A DNA stretch of 64,000 nt from Membranipora membranacea (lineage: Eukaryota; Bryozoa; Gymnolaemata; Cheilostomatida; Membraniporidae): positions 27,280,001 through 27,344,000 of the forward strand of contig OU612065.1 in NCBI GenBank assembly GCA_914767715.1. Direction: 5' to 3'. Made by a program: the position numbers and the translations under genes. Positions 1-12,784 of this stretch are shown piece after piece (within the stretch, counting starts at the first letter, position 1; every line of letters starts with the position of its first letter). The notes beneath the pieces were generated by a model that was given only the letters and a program-made list of their open reading frames with translations, had not been told where the DNA came from and made no database searches.

Positions 1-1967
1 GTAGACTGAACTCACCAGAACCGCCTAGTAAACCCAAACCAAAAGGTAAAGTTTTTTCGTTGCCAATTTATGCAGATATACAAGGGGCAAAATTTTGCAT
101 TTCGTCTGGTTTTGTCTTCTGGATTTGGCTTCTGGTTTTGGCGTCTGGTTTCCCCGTCATCCAGTTTCATCCAGTTTCATCCGGTTTTATCCGGCCCCAT
201 CCGGTTTCAACTGGTTTTATTCTGTTTGGTCTGGTTTTGTGTTTGTGCTGCCTGTGGCCGGCTAAAGCTGCCACGCACCTTTGAGTGGAGATGATTTTGC
301 CTCTGTAGGATTGGGCAGCTGTCAGGTACGAGCTTCAAGGTATCAAGAGGATGGTTGTCTTGTTTGTGTAAATTTTGTAAAAATCTTCTTTTTTTTCCAG
401 TAAAAAATGCGGTATTTTTTCATCACATTTTATCTTTTGATTCAGGTGTGGGGCTAGCAAGTCGAGCGTTTGCATTCGCAAGAAAAACAGCCAAACCGAA
501 GACATGGGAAGATGAAGTATCAGTAGATGTCAAGCCATTCACGGAATACTTTAGAAACATACAGCAACATTCAAATGAACATTTAGATGTAAGGGCTTGA
601 ACACGGTAACAGTGAACACAATCAGCTGAAATAAGGCGCAAAGCCTTTTTTTTATTACTTATAATAATCAAATAATAAAATCACATACATTGATGCTCAC
701 ATTTATTGGATAGGTAAGATTAATGGTTGTTCAGATGATGATATTTATTATGATTCTGATTTTGTTGGAAAGTTCCACTTTAAATAAACAAGTAGTGAAC
801 AGCGGTCTTGCTAATTGGCGCCATCAACCCATTCTTTTTTGAAGATGGTGAGATTGCTATTTTCTGCCAGGCGATCGGTGCCGCAGGTGTTGTGGGTTCG
901 AGTGCCACCGGGTGTATACCTCTCCTAATAAAGCAGTGCATCGTGTAATATTGTAGTATGAAGAACAACAGAGGAGAAGGCGTTCAAAGAGACCTATCAT
1001 TACCTCTACAATCCAGACTGGTGTGTCAGTTGGAGATGTCTTCTCAGCCAGGAGTCGTCTTGCTGGTGGGGAAGCTAGGCAAGCGGATGATGCCTTAGTT
1101 ATAAGAGCTGCTTATTCCCTAACATCATCTAGACAAGCCCCGATATATAAGGTACTAAATAAGAAACCTACGCAAAAAAGTGCTAAACATCTACGCACTC
1201 AATTCATATTTCACAAACTTATTCAAATTCTGCTAATTATTTTATTTTATCAATTCCTTAGATGAAAATGTATATTATTGACCCCAAGCTTTGCATTTAT
1301 CTTATAGTTATTTTGCTACACATACAACTCTGCTGATCCAGGTAATTTTCTTAGGCTGACATAAAAAATTATAGTCAAAAAAGAGAAATGCTAGGAGTAT
1401 GCTATGTTGAGTTTAAGAGCACCGAATATTGTTTTTGTAATTATTCTTCTCTTTCATATTCTTTACAGCAGACTGCAGAAGCGGATGGAGATGTAAATAA
1501 CTCTGATATTGTGTCGACTACAGATTTAGACAAGTCAAGACACAAACTTCTTTCCTACATAGGAAAACTGACGACTGCACAAATAATAAAAGTAAGTCTC
1601 AGCTCTGTTTAATTTTTGGGTAGATTTTTAAAACATTTCTTAAAAAGAATTTGAAATTTTGCAAAAATTCTCTGCTGCATGCTCAGTGCCTCAGACCGTT
1701 TTGTTATTGGGAGGACATCAAAGTTACCACGTAAATATTCAACTGCAGTGGAAGTGATGACTGACAAATACTGAATATTTATCATCATTATATGTATCCT
1801 TGTTCAACTGAAACCATTTGATTCCTTTCCAGGGCAGAGAACAAGCCTTAAAAGAGTTAGGATTGGGAGATCAGAGTATGTCAAACTGGTCCAACACGAT
1901 GAAAAGTTGCAGCTATATTCAACCTATTGAGGACAATGACCTTGATATATTTAGTATTGCTCAGTAA
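1..1967 (+). CDS. 3' part of an unrecognised multi-exon gene
   Basis: The gene enters from the left edge. Exons that join in phase are 1-45, 446-588, 957-1151, 1469-1591 and 1833-1967, with GT donors and AG acceptors at each junction and a TAA stop at 1965-1967. The visible C-terminal part is about 212 residues. It is hydrophilic and has no signal peptide or membrane segment. It shows a Pro/Lys-rich start, a basic stretch (EEQQRRRRSKRP) at the head of the third exon, and a short acidic tail ending DLDIFSIAQ. I do not recognise the family, and no catalytic motif is visible, so no function is proposed. The clean phase agreement over four junctions and the lack of internal stops argue for a real, intact gene. 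The start lies outside the window. Confidence 0.6.
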
Positions 1968-2425
1968 TTGTGAACTCCAATTGTTCAGAGATTCTATTTG
2001 ATGTTCGATTGAAACACTCAGGGTTGTATTTTCCTGTCGCTGCCGGGTTTTAAACCTGTTGTAACTGCTTGAAGTAAAAAGTTGTGCTCTTCCGTATTTT
2101 AGTGAGATAACTCCTGCACTGGCTATGACTAGTCATTATTATATTTTTATAGCAGGTATTGTGAAATCTGATTTATTAATGGATTTTTGGTAGGTCACTG
2201 GAATTAAATGTCTTCACTTCAACATAAATTATAAATGGATAAGTGGTGACAAACCACTATGACATTGACTGTATATAGACTTGCATCTCAAACATGCTGC
2301 CAACTTTGCTGACAACAATATCACATTTATCGTTTCCCTTATTGTTGCTCTGTGCTCATTCTTGTTAAGATTTATCAAAGAAATATTGTGGCTGTTAAAA
2401 GTTTTGCTATTAGCCGGAAAAAATT

Positions 2426-4013
2426 ATGAGTTACAGCATTTGCTTTTGTATCATAGCTTTACTTGTTGCCTATGCATCGACAACTACAATAGTGAAATCG
2501 GTGAGTGTAATTATTGGAAACTCTCTCACCTTATAAGCACAAACTATGTTAGCGTGGCTGTTATGGCTTGGAGAGTAAGTTCAAATCATTCACGTTAGAT
2601 AGCAATGGCTGATAAATGACTCAATAAATATGATTTCTCAGATTACATTACTACTGTACCTGACAGGTTGTAGATGGTTTCGTTTGACCAATCTTTAGGC
2701 TTGATAAGATGAAGACATTAGGAGGAAATCCAAAACATGCCCGTTCTCAAACTTCTGACCTATATGAGTTTTAAAAGCTGCATATATATCTGCATTATAT
2801 TTGCTGTCCGTTGTGAGTTTTGATTTGACCTTCGGCTCTGAGGGCGCTGACCTGTCTGCTGTTTTATATGATAGTAACATTTAGTTCAAACTTTCATATT
2901 ACAAGGCGGCCAGTTGCCACCACAGTGATAATATTGTGCAGCTGAGAGCAAGTGATGCCACAATTCTCGCTGTCGGTACTAATGCTATGTCAGGAGAACG
3001 CTACAGTGTGAACTGCAGTGACCTGACAAACTTTGTTGGAGAAAAATCGACATGGACATGCTTGGATGGCATATGGAAAAAAGAGGGAGACTGTGAGATG
3101 TTAAACAAACAATCGCAAACCATTTGGCTGTAGTTTTTCTGAAAAACATAATGATACACCTGTTGCCACTAAATACTTTGAAGTATCAACCAGTTTCGAG
3201 CGCAGTTAATTTGAATTTTACATTTTTCAAGGTGAGATGCAATGTATAATGCCAGATGACGAGGCCCCAAAAGATTTTAAAGTCATCAGAGGGACATATC
3301 CTATTATTGAATCACAAGATTCTCTACTTATTGAGTGTCTAAAATCCTCATCATGGGTACCTGATAGAACTGAGCTCCAGTGTGAGAATGGAGTTGTCTC
3401 TCCCGAATCTTTTTGTGGAAGTGAGTAGGCTTGTCTGAACTGTATGTCATGCAAAAAGATTCTGTAGTGAATATGTTGTGACTTTCATTTTCTCTACCAA
3501 CTTGTTCAATCTATACTTAGCGGACAAATGAGCTCAATGTTTTACATACCTTAGATGGCTGCAATATCGAGTTTGTGGCATTGCAATATAAAAATGAAAA
3601 TAAATAGCTGATAAAGTTTTGCCGCAACTCGCACTTGCAGCTGTTTGAGCATTACGACTACATGTTCATAACTCTATATTTGTACATGAAATTAACCAAT
3701 CAATCACAATCGTCAGGAATTTGCTGATGTTAGGAAAAATTACATATGCACACTAAACTTTGTCATTCACTCTTTTTTCGTAGGAAAAAAGGCTATAGGA
3801 GCAATCTATGTTAGTGTCGTAGGAGCACTATTAATCTTTCTCAGTATGGGAGCCCTTTGTTACTCTTGCACTGCGACCCACAACCGTATCTTGATGGAAC
3901 ATGAAATGGAGCTTCTCATTAAAAAATCTTTGATAGAATCAAACGGAACGAAAGAATACCGTACGGCCTCACAGACTCAGTCAGAAACTATGGACACGTT
4001 AGAAACTGTATAA
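2426..4013 (+). CDS. small type I membrane protein with two sushi/CCP-like domains
   Basis: Four exons (2426-2500, 2906-3092, 3232-3420, 3784-4013) join in phase into 226 aa. Residues 1 to about 20 are a hydrophobic signal peptide (SICFCIIALLVAYAS). Exons 2 and 3 each encode about 60 residues with four cysteines in sushi-like order, with Trp before the third Cys in the first and before the last two in the second. Exon 4 begins with a basic pair and then a single membrane helix (about residues 153-175). It ends in a cytosolic tail rich in Glu, Ser and Thr. One-domain-per-exon layout is typical of complement control protein modules. Family knowledge suggests extracellular adhesion or ligand binding; the ligand is unknown. 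The domains are degenerate, so the sushi call is likely but not certain. AATAAA follows the stop at about 4017. Confidence 0.62.
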
Positions 4014-5025
4014 ACATAATAAAATAGGGAACCAATCACATTTTTTTGATTGATTTGATTTTGTTGTCATATGAAATTGTTTTTATGATTACGTAGTGAT
4101 TTGTAGTGAAATGTTATAGCACGTGTAATACACTCGTAAAACAAATCTGTGAACATATATATATATGTATATATATACACCTATTTTAAAAAACTTTATT
4201 GGGATAACTATCGCTTGAAAAGATTTTTTTTTCTCCAAAATCAGCCATATATAACCTAGAACCGCTGCTTCTATCATGCCACTGTGCCCTATCCAGGCTA
4301 GTTTGACCATAACATCAAATGCATTTAATTTATGTCTTATACTCTCCATCTTCATCCAAGATGATGGATAGGATCAAGATACAATGTCGAGAAACACATG
4401 TGTTTGATCATTAATAATAACAAACCTGGACAGTACACTACTACACTACACGGTACATTAGCAATGAGGCTCTTAATTAAGGTGATAAACCAACAGACAA
4501 TTGTGTTTTAGCAATTCTGTTACATAGCCTGGGCAGGCTGTCGGTACGGGGGGGGGGGGGGGTGGGTGCCCAGGCTAACTGTTACATATACCAGGTTTTT
4601 TTATTGAGAACTTACACCTAAGAGATTTTTAATCAAACTGATCACGAGAAACTGCAGAATGTAAAGCAATTTCCAACACTTGAAATTGATTGATTGAAAG
4701 ATGATAACATTGCTTTTGCATAATTCGATGACGTTAACTCACCCACAATTAAGTGCCTCAATTTAGATGTTATGCAGTCCTGTCTAGGTTTATATTAACT
4801 ACATGTGTTTGGCTCATAGATAGATTAAAACTGAAATCTTTGGTTTTACTTTTGGTGAGAATTAGGATTCCATAATTAGAAAACACTAGAGAATCCCTAT
4901 ACTGGGAAATCCAGATATTTTAACCAATCATATGTCATAAATAAAACAGCAAACAGTGATATACAAAACGGCGGGAAACTGGCCATACCTTGTTAACGAA
5001 AATTGAAAAAAAGCAGATCGAAGAC
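4014..5025. other. intergenic region between sushi gene and RFC4
   Basis: No coding exon is seen. It holds an (AT)n tract at about 4155-4180 and the small hairpin element at 4527-4578 described separately. The end nearest 5026 must contain the RFC4 promoter; no TATA box stands out. Confidence 0.5.
4517..4588. mobile_element. 52-base hairpin insert flanked by a 10-base direct repeat
   Basis: CTGTTACATA occurs at 4517-4526 and again at 4579-4588. Between them sits a 52-base segment whose ends are inverted repeats (GCCTGGGCA and TGCCCAGGC) around a run of at least 14 G. The form is that of a tiny insertion with target-site duplication, or a foldback fragment. No coding capacity. Confidence 0.5.
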
Positions 5026-8000
5026 ATGGACAAGTTTCTGGGTCTAAAAAAAACTTCCTCCAAAGCTGACAGTTATCCCAGTGGAGAGGCATCAACAGAG
5101 GATGAAGATGATACACAGGGCCCAGTTTTGAATTACATACCGTGGGTAAGAAATATAAGTAAATAGCCTCACAACAAATGATTTCAATCTCTCCTCTGCA
5201 CCCCTGGGACTTACATATAAACTACATGCCTTTACTTTGCCAATGTCCAGTATTGACCACTGCCACATTGGCAAAGTAAAAGCAGGTAGGGTCCAGTGTC
5301 ATGTCTGCACCCTTCTTCATAATCTATCTCCAAATGTCCAGTGAACAGTCAAACCACATACCATAACAACATCAGTTCAGTGTTCCAGGAATGCCTGCCA
5401 TAATAACAGTTTGAGTTAGCTGCTGACACACAGTGACAGGGACAATCCTATAACAGTACCTGGAAGTTGCTAGAATCATCTGTGAAGACTGCTAATCTTG
5501 ACTGTCTATGTAATAAATATTTTTCTCTGCACACAGGTTGAGAAGTATAGGCCTGCAAAGATTGATGAGGTTTCACATCAGGATGAAGTATTGGCCACTC
5601 TGCGATCTTGTCTGAAAGGCAGTGATGTGCCCCATATGTTGTTTTATGGTCCACCAGGTACAGGAAAGACAACTACTATACTGGCATTCTGTAAGGAGCT
5701 GTATGGTATTGACTTCTGGAGGTATGTACACTGCTGGTGATACGGTAGTTAAATCTTGTTTAGATAGTCGTTAATAGAAAAAAGGAACCCCAATAAAGTG
5801 ACTTCTGCATATTCTGTGAAGGGTTTTACAATGTTCCTGTGTTGATGTCAACTACCTGATTTAAAGACAGCTTAGTTTTTCTTTCACCCACAACGTTTTT
5901 TTTAACACTACACACTGACTTATTTTTTGTGGCCACCAACATGTTTAGATATTTGCAAATTATGAGATGGTTGGAAATCCTTTCCTCTCCATCTGCGAAC
6001 TGAATGTCTCTCTGACACATCTGTGTTGTATCATCCACACTTCAGATAATTTATAAACTGATTACTATATACAATGAATATGTGTTGACAGCTTGCATGA
6101 AACTCAGCCACAATCACCAACATGGCCATGTGACATCGCACCATCGCAGAGTATTGGATAACTCCTCACACCATCAATATCTCTTGCCTAGAAGAGCGGA
6201 GAAGTTTTGTCCCTATGCAAATCTGACATAATTTTATCATAAGTAACTATCTGACTGTAACATGCATGTGTGTAGCCTTTGGCCATATGTGCTGTTTTAG
6301 CTGTTAAGGATCATTTCTATTATTGATTTATTTGTTCTTATTACTAGAGAGCGGGTACTGGAGTTGAATTCCTCTGATGAGCGAGGCATCAATGTAGTGA
6401 GGCAGAAAGTGAAAACATTCTCTGGTACTGCTGTAAGCAGCACAAAGCCTGATGGTTCTCCTGCTCCTCCCTTCAAGATTGTAATTCTAGATGAGGCTGA
6501 CTCTATGACTAACTCAGCTCAGTCTGCCCTAAGGAGAACTATGGAGGTACATTCCAAATCTACAAGGTATGTTAAAGCGCACGACAATAAATACACTTTC
6601 TTTTGGCCTGGTGAGAGCTAATGCTGTGAAATCGTCTTAAGTCTTGTTTTTAAAATGTTGCAGTATTGTGGATGCTCATATTTGATAACAGCAATGACGG
6701 GATGATTTTTTTTTCCTTTTTTCTTATTGGTTAATTAGGCTTCTCTCTTTGATGGTGCAATTCTGATTCATCTCCATATCTGCTCACTATGACCGTCATG
6801 ATCTGGTTTTATTTGACAGCTGTACGTTACAAAGTCTTATACTCTAACCTGACTGATCATTTTGTACGATAATTACTCTCCGGTGTACGCTTTGTCATAG
6901 CATCCCTGCTCTCTGCTCCAACTTCAGCAAAACTAAGAGTTATCACCTTCTTGAGTGTCATTTCAGTGAGAGGACAACTTTGAGTTATGATTATGCAAAA
7001 GAGATTTTCTTCATAAATAAATCAACAGCCAAACCATCAATCATCATCAACCAAATTTGATCATTTCGCCAATTTCAGCTGGGTTCCGCAGCTTGGCTAA
7101 TGATAATTTTCTCACATATAAACTTTTTGTTGCAGGTTTTGTCTCATTTGTAATTACGTCAGTAGAATTATCGACCCTATCACCTCGAGATGTGCCAAGT
7201 TTAGATTCAAACCTCTATCTGATGATCAGATGTCTAAAAGGTTAGTCACACAGTATTTATTTTTTGTGTGCATTGATGCGAAAGGTTCCGTTGTCTGGTG
7301 GAAAAAAAGACAGAAAAGCAGCTGTGAGGTAATAGCAGTTGATTGAAATTTTCTTTTGTTCCAATTTACCATCCCTCATATTGAGAACTTTTAATAGATA
7401 GAACAGTGTTAGCCTTAATAGAAACTGTGTACCTCAGTTTGGTAAATGCAAGCAGGAGATTAAGTGGGACAATTTTAAAAGTCCTCAGACAAAAAAATGT
7501 TTATTAGCATAATTCAATTGTGTGCTGGTAGTGATATGACACCTTGTCAACATCATGTTATCTCATTGCCGATACTACCATAGACATATCATTACTTATG
7601 CTGCCCTGTTTAGCTGGCATTAATCTAGGTAATATTTTGTCCAGGGTCCGATGCCAGTAGAGCTGCAGAAATATCTCTTTTATGTCATCATCATTGCTGC
7701 TATTACCATATGCACATCATAACTCATGCTGCCATGGTGTAAATCTATGCAATATTCAGTTTTGATTTGACCAGGGTCCGATGCCAGTGGAGCTTCCCTT
7801 GACTTTTTATGACATCATCAAGCTACAAAATTCGTGTCATTCCTATGTCGGGATCCTGCTAGACTGACCCTTCGGTGGTCACTTTTTTATGTTAGGAGTG
7901 ATTTTGTCGTAATTGATCCGTAAGAATAACGACTGGATTTCTTCTTGAACTTTCACTGCTTCTTTTCACTTTAGATTGAAGATGATAGCTGCTAACGAGA

Positions 8001-9430
8001 GTGTTAGTGTCACAGATGATGCTATTACAGCTTTACTGAACTTTAGCGAAGGTGATATGAGGAAATCTATTACATTTCTTCAGGTAATAAAAACTTTCAT
8101 TTTTACTATTCAAAAATCCAGATGGCTCAAGACAATGATGCCTCCAACATAACATGTTCATTCAATTTACAGTTGATACAAGAGAAATACATTCATTGTT
8201 AAATCAGACATCGTTTAATGCTGATTGTTGTCGGCAGGCCTGCAAAAACTTGCATGTCTGCAGCAATGCCTCCCCTCCCAATGCTGACTTTGCCAGACTT
8301 GACCATCAATTTTCAGAATCCAGATAGATCAATTATTATATATACATCCTCGTTTGGGATTCGATAAAACATAGATATTTGATTAATTGTTGAGAAAATC
8401 AAGGGGGGTCTGTAAAAAATCGTCCCGACCCACTCAAGGTTATGTTTGCAACATTGCTGCATTCAGCGATTTCATTGATGAAATCACAGAATATGGCTTT
8501 TATGCACTGCACAAGAAAAACTTGCACATATCGTATAATTAAAGTGATCTCTGTCTGCAGAATATTTGCTTGTCTAAGGCAATATGTCCAAATTTGACCA
8601 GACTAGAACTATCACTTTCAATAATCATAATCTTCACAAAATAACTTGGGCAATTAACAACATTAAAATGGTGTCTGCCTGCAGGATTATAAATAATTTT
8701 CTATGTCTATAGCAAAAATTCCCTACCGAAATGTGACCTCACCCAACTTGAATAGTTGGATGATATGATGTAACAATATGTTAGGGTCTTACGCATGTAA
8801 AAGTATTTTGAATTTGATCTTGTATTTGCACCAAGGAGAATTCCCTTGCTCTCATTCTGGTTGCTATTTTGAAATTCCATTGTTATATCGCTTGTACAAA
8901 GGTTATCGGAGTAAAAATAAAACGCATGTATCAGTATTTGATACAAGTTCCCATGATAGCTCAATCATTAGTGCTTTTTTGGGTGAATGTCAACAGTTGA
9001 TGGGCGTTTACCTCAATTATTATCAAATATTTTGTAATATGATAATTGCAATTAACAACTTTGATTTTAGTGCGTATCAAAATTAGCTCCAGGTGAAACA
9101 GTATCGGAGAGGGACGTATTAGAAGTGTCCGGATATATAGAGCCATCAGTTATAGAAAAGTGGCTATCTGCCTGCCTCTCAGGAAGCTTTGAACAGATAC
9201 AGCAGTTTGTGCAGCAGATTATATCTGACGGTAACGCAGCCAATCAGCTGCTGAATCAGTTACACGATGTACTCATCGATAACGATCATCTCGATGATCC
9301 TAAAAAAGCTCGGATATTCGAGAAGCTGTCTATAGCAGACAAAAGATTGATGGACGGAGCTAACGAATACCTACAGCTTATGGACGTGTCATGTGAGATT
9401 ATGAAAGCTGAGGCTAATACGATAAACTGA
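5026..9430 (+). CDS. RFC4: replication factor C subunit 4 (clamp-loader ATPase)
   Basis: Six exons (5026-5145, 5537-5721, 6348-6566, 7136-7240, 7975-8083, 9071-9430) give 365 aa; human RFC4 is 363 aa. It is an AAA+ small subunit of the RFC complex that loads PCNA onto primed DNA in the nucleus. Visible motifs: PWVEKYRP at the start of the AAA+ module, Walker A GPPGTGKT (78-85), LNSSDERG, Walker B with DEAD (150-153), and the SRC arginine-finger motif (192-194). The C-terminal collar region includes [10 protein letters not shown], in the same place as in RFC4. The short acidic N-terminal tail before PWVEKYRP matches RFC4 rather than RFC2 or RFC5. The phase agrees at all five junctions. Intron 4 carries a tandem duplication and intron 1 a hairpin. 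AATAAA lies near 9650. Confidence 0.96.
5200..5300. repeat. imperfect hairpin in RFC4 intron 1, related to 51080-51150
   Basis: Perfect 16-base arms (5231-5246 and 5265-5280) centre on TTTACTTTGCCAATGT. The outer sequence CCCTGGGACTTAC plus TGCCTTTACTTTG is shared with the hairpin at 51068-51158, which suggests one dispersed MITE-like family. Confidence 0.5.
6213..6310 (+). repeat. dispersed repeat, second copy at 44418-44500
   Basis: The segment beginning ATGCAAATCTGACA and running through TAACATGC is repeated with modest divergence at 44418-44500. It lies in RFC4 intron 2. Family unknown; it looks like a fragment of an interspersed repeat. Confidence 0.45.
7551..7796 (+). repeat. two-unit tandem duplication in RFC4 intron 4
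   Basis: Two units of about 110 bases (about 7551-7663 and 7686-7796) share CATCAT, ATTACCATA/ACTACCATA, TCATGCTGCC and end in the same block CCAGGGTCCGATGCCAGT. They are diverged, so the duplication is not recent. Confidence 0.55.
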
Positions 9431-9786
9431 TCAGCTACAGTTAATCGATTTCTTCTGATCATATCTCGCATGCCTTTATTTGTTGTTTCACTTTCTTACT
9501 ATCATTTTCAATCTGGAGATTATGTATCGGAAGACGACGTTTTGTCTGGATTCTTAAATTTGATGCCTTTACACTGGGTACTTCCAACCACTCCTAGATA
9601 AGACATTGATACGACAAGTAGTGTTAAATATTTTCATTGCATGTAATTATAATAAAATTAAGCATCTTCAAGGCTATTTTTGGCTTTGCTAAAAAATCAC
9701 TACTAATGATAATGTGGTAACTTCAATACATCCAATGGCAGCACAGATATAGAAATATGAGATTTACATACCCTGGAGGGGTGGGC

Positions 9787-9793
9787 TATAAAA
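9787..9793 (+). promoter_or_regulatory. TATA box candidate of the coiled-coil/MAM gene
   Basis: TATAAAA lies 74 bases before the ATG at 9867 in a short GC-richer context (GGGGTGGGC). The distance fits a short 5' untranslated leader. Confidence 0.4.
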
Positions 9794-9866
9794 TGTTCGA
9801 TCAGATTCATAGTTTGATCAGATCAAATCTTACACATCATTGATAAGGTTCATCAACTGAAGAAAA

Positions 9867-12784
9867 ATGAATTTTTGTATAATAATATACATATTTTTAT
9901 GCTTGAGTATTATAGCAACAGCACAACCCTCTCCACCGACTGGGTGTTTGCTAGTAGGGAATGGAGACTGCTTGTATAAAGTCACTGTCAAGCAGACCTG
10001 CAATCTTCTGGGAAACTTTCTAACCGGGAAGAATGCAGAATATGACAAAAAGACTTTTGATATGGTGAACGACTTGTATAGTTCAACCATGGGAGGTTCT
10101 ACTCTTTTAGAGCAGGAGGCAGGATACTCCGAGAAATCAAGGAAACCAATTCCTGATCAATCAACTGGAGAGGAAGATGAGCAGTTTCTCCGCTTTGTTG
10201 GGAACAAAGTTGAACGGTATTTGATCCGTAAAAACAATGAAGCTGCCATATGGAAGCGAAAATATGAAGACTCATTGAAACGCCACCAAACTCTGCTGGA
10301 GAAAAATCTAAAGCATCAAGAAGACATCACTAAGCTGCACAGGAAAATGAAGGTATGTCACCAAATCAAACTGGAGAACCAGCAGCATGTTCTCACTCTC
10401 AACAGCACTTTGCAGATGGTGTCCAAAGAGCGTAACTCCCACAGAGAGGAAGCAAATAAAATGCGAGAGGATTTGAATGACCTGAAGGCTGACCATAGTG
10501 CATGTCAGTTCAAGGTCATGGACGCAAACAACTTGTTTAAGCAGATGAATGGTGCTAGTGAAAATCCTTCGGATCAAGATTCCTCGCTCAACGGTGAGTT
10601 GGAGGACAACCTGGAAAGCTCAGGCCTCCAGCTAGAATGGAAACAGACTGTCAGCGATGTCAAAAGAAACATGGCAGCGAAGCAGAACAGCGTCCACTCA
10701 TTACAAAACTCGGTAACCGAACTCAACAGTGAGAACTCGCAACTCCAAATGGAAATCCAAAGACAGTTGGGTGAACTAGAAATAAGCAGGGCCTGTTTGA
10801 GAAACTTGACAGAACTGAGAGAACTCTACGATGCCACCGTAGGGAACTCTGAATTATTGTCGGAGCAAATAAAGGCTGCTATGCATTATGTGCAAGCTTC
10901 TGATGAGAGGAAGGGTGAAGCTAAACTAGATGAATGTCTCTCCCGTAAGTTATTTGTATCAACGTTAAAGCTGTCAGTATTTTAGTTAAGATCCAAATAC
11001 TAACACAAAGTTTTGTGCATATATATGTACTCCACAAATATCATCTTGTTTACGTATGCATTCTAGGACCATCTAAAAGATATTCTATGTAACTCCAATT
11101 TGCAACGTACATTGATTTTATTGTGACATATTTTTATAATTGTTGACAGGTATAGACTCAAGTTTCTGCAGTTTTGAGGTAACAGATACAGCACAGAATG
11201 ATACATGCTGGTTTGAGCGGTTAGTCACTACTGATTATAACTGGAGACTTATGAATGGTATTCAGGTTCAGCGTGAATACCAAGATCTAAGTGACCATAC
11301 ATGCGAGAGTACACATGGTAAGGGTATTTCTAGATCTATTTGTATTAGGCGTTCCTCACTATTATTTGCTTTTTGCATTCAAATTTTAGCAATCATATTT
11401 TATCCACCAACGCATATTTCTTAAATGTGATGGAAATCAGTGGACTTATCATCACTTTTAGTGTTCATACTCCTTCACCAAACAAGAGCATGTTTGCATT
11501 GTGTATTTATGAAACAAATCTATCATTGCTAGTCTGCAATTCAGCATGATCAACATACATAGTTATCAAAACTTATGTTCTTTCTAATCTTTCCATTTGT
11601 TCCCTTCAAGCATTTTATGAATTACGATAGCTCTTTTTACAAATTTGTTTGTATCAAAATTATATTGTATTGCTATTTTCATAGGAAGACTTTTATTTTT
11701 GGACCTTTCTAAGCTACTGAAGAACCAGCAGTCTCGTCTAACGTCGATCCCTCTCGTCTCTGATGACACGCAATGTTTCTCTTTCTGGTATAACATCAAA
11801 TATGAGCACAACTTTGCCACCTTCTATGCTATAGCTTTGGTATGATCTTACAACTAATATGACACACTGAATTATGTATGGGCTCCTATGATATAGTTTA
11901 GCATTTTGCTTGGCTGCAAATTAGGCAAACCTTTGTATTTCATAAACTGCTACTGGATGATCTGATTGCCCAAAAATGCACTTTTTTACGAATACTTTGG
12001 ATGTGAGTAAAGTACCATTATATGCCTGACGGTACACAATGGTCTTTGGGGAATTCACTCCAGTACATCACACAGCCAAGTTTAGGAAGAACACATACAT
12101 ACAGGGTTGGTTTTTTTTGCTGCAGGCGTGTGCACTCTAAACTTAGTATAATGTATAGCTTGTGACCACTTCAAGAATATCCTGAAGATCCTTTGTTATA
12201 AATCTGAAAACAGACACCCACCTCCCGAAGACAGTCTTATATAACAGCCATAAAACATAATTCATCTATTGTCATTCAGAAAAACTATGGTCAAGAGTTA
12301 CTAGATATTGCCTTTGGCAAACAGATATTGTGCAGCTTTAGTCTGGATGTTAAAACATGAAAGGATGTCATCTGAGTGTTTTAAGATCGGGCTCAAACAG
12401 ACTACATTGACAAACATTTTTTCTCACCGAAATAGGTGAATACTATGCTCAAAATATTTTTGATGTGTATGAAGAATCTCATCTAGACCCTCCTCCACTA
12501 TTTGACCGACAGCTTTAATCAGGACCTTGTTTGTCTTTTGGTAGATGTCACAGAGTAGAAATGTTTGGTTTCCTGAGACACACAGAGTCTGGAACCAGAA
12601 CACCGGCAGGCAAGGAGAATGGCAGTTCTCTATGTTTGAGATTCCGGCTCACGTCGCCCGAGATGGCTACAAGATACAGTTTGTAGCAGAGAGTAGCGGG
12701 CCAGGATACATCGCTGTCGATGACTTGACATTTATGAGCGGTCCTTGCAACCAAGCGTCTCTGGAACGTACAGTTAGATATTAG
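9867..12784 (+). CDS. secreted coiled-coil protein with C-terminal MAM domain
   Basis: Four exons (9867-10944, 11150-11317, 11685-11839, 12545-12784) join in phase into 546 aa. Residues 1 to about 20 form a signal peptide (IIIYIFLCLSIIATA, then QPSPP). Residues about 110-345 are charged, heptad-like and lack Pro, indicating a long coiled coil, with scattered Cys that could crosslink chains. From about 366 a MAM domain follows: CSFE, CWFERL, an aromatic Trp region, GRLLFLDLSK, CFSFWYNI and the closing GYIAVDDLTFMSGPC, each in the normal MAM order over exons 2-4. There is no membrane helix after it and the protein ends about 15 residues later, so it is probably secreted and oligomeric. MAM domains mediate adhesion or dimerisation; the partner is unknown. 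A single large exon encodes the coiled coil. Confidence 0.8.

Noticed and set aside
840-925. tRNA-like B box GGTTCGAGTGCC near 894
   Set aside because: No matching A box at the right spacing and no cloverleaf could be drawn. At most a SINE scrap.
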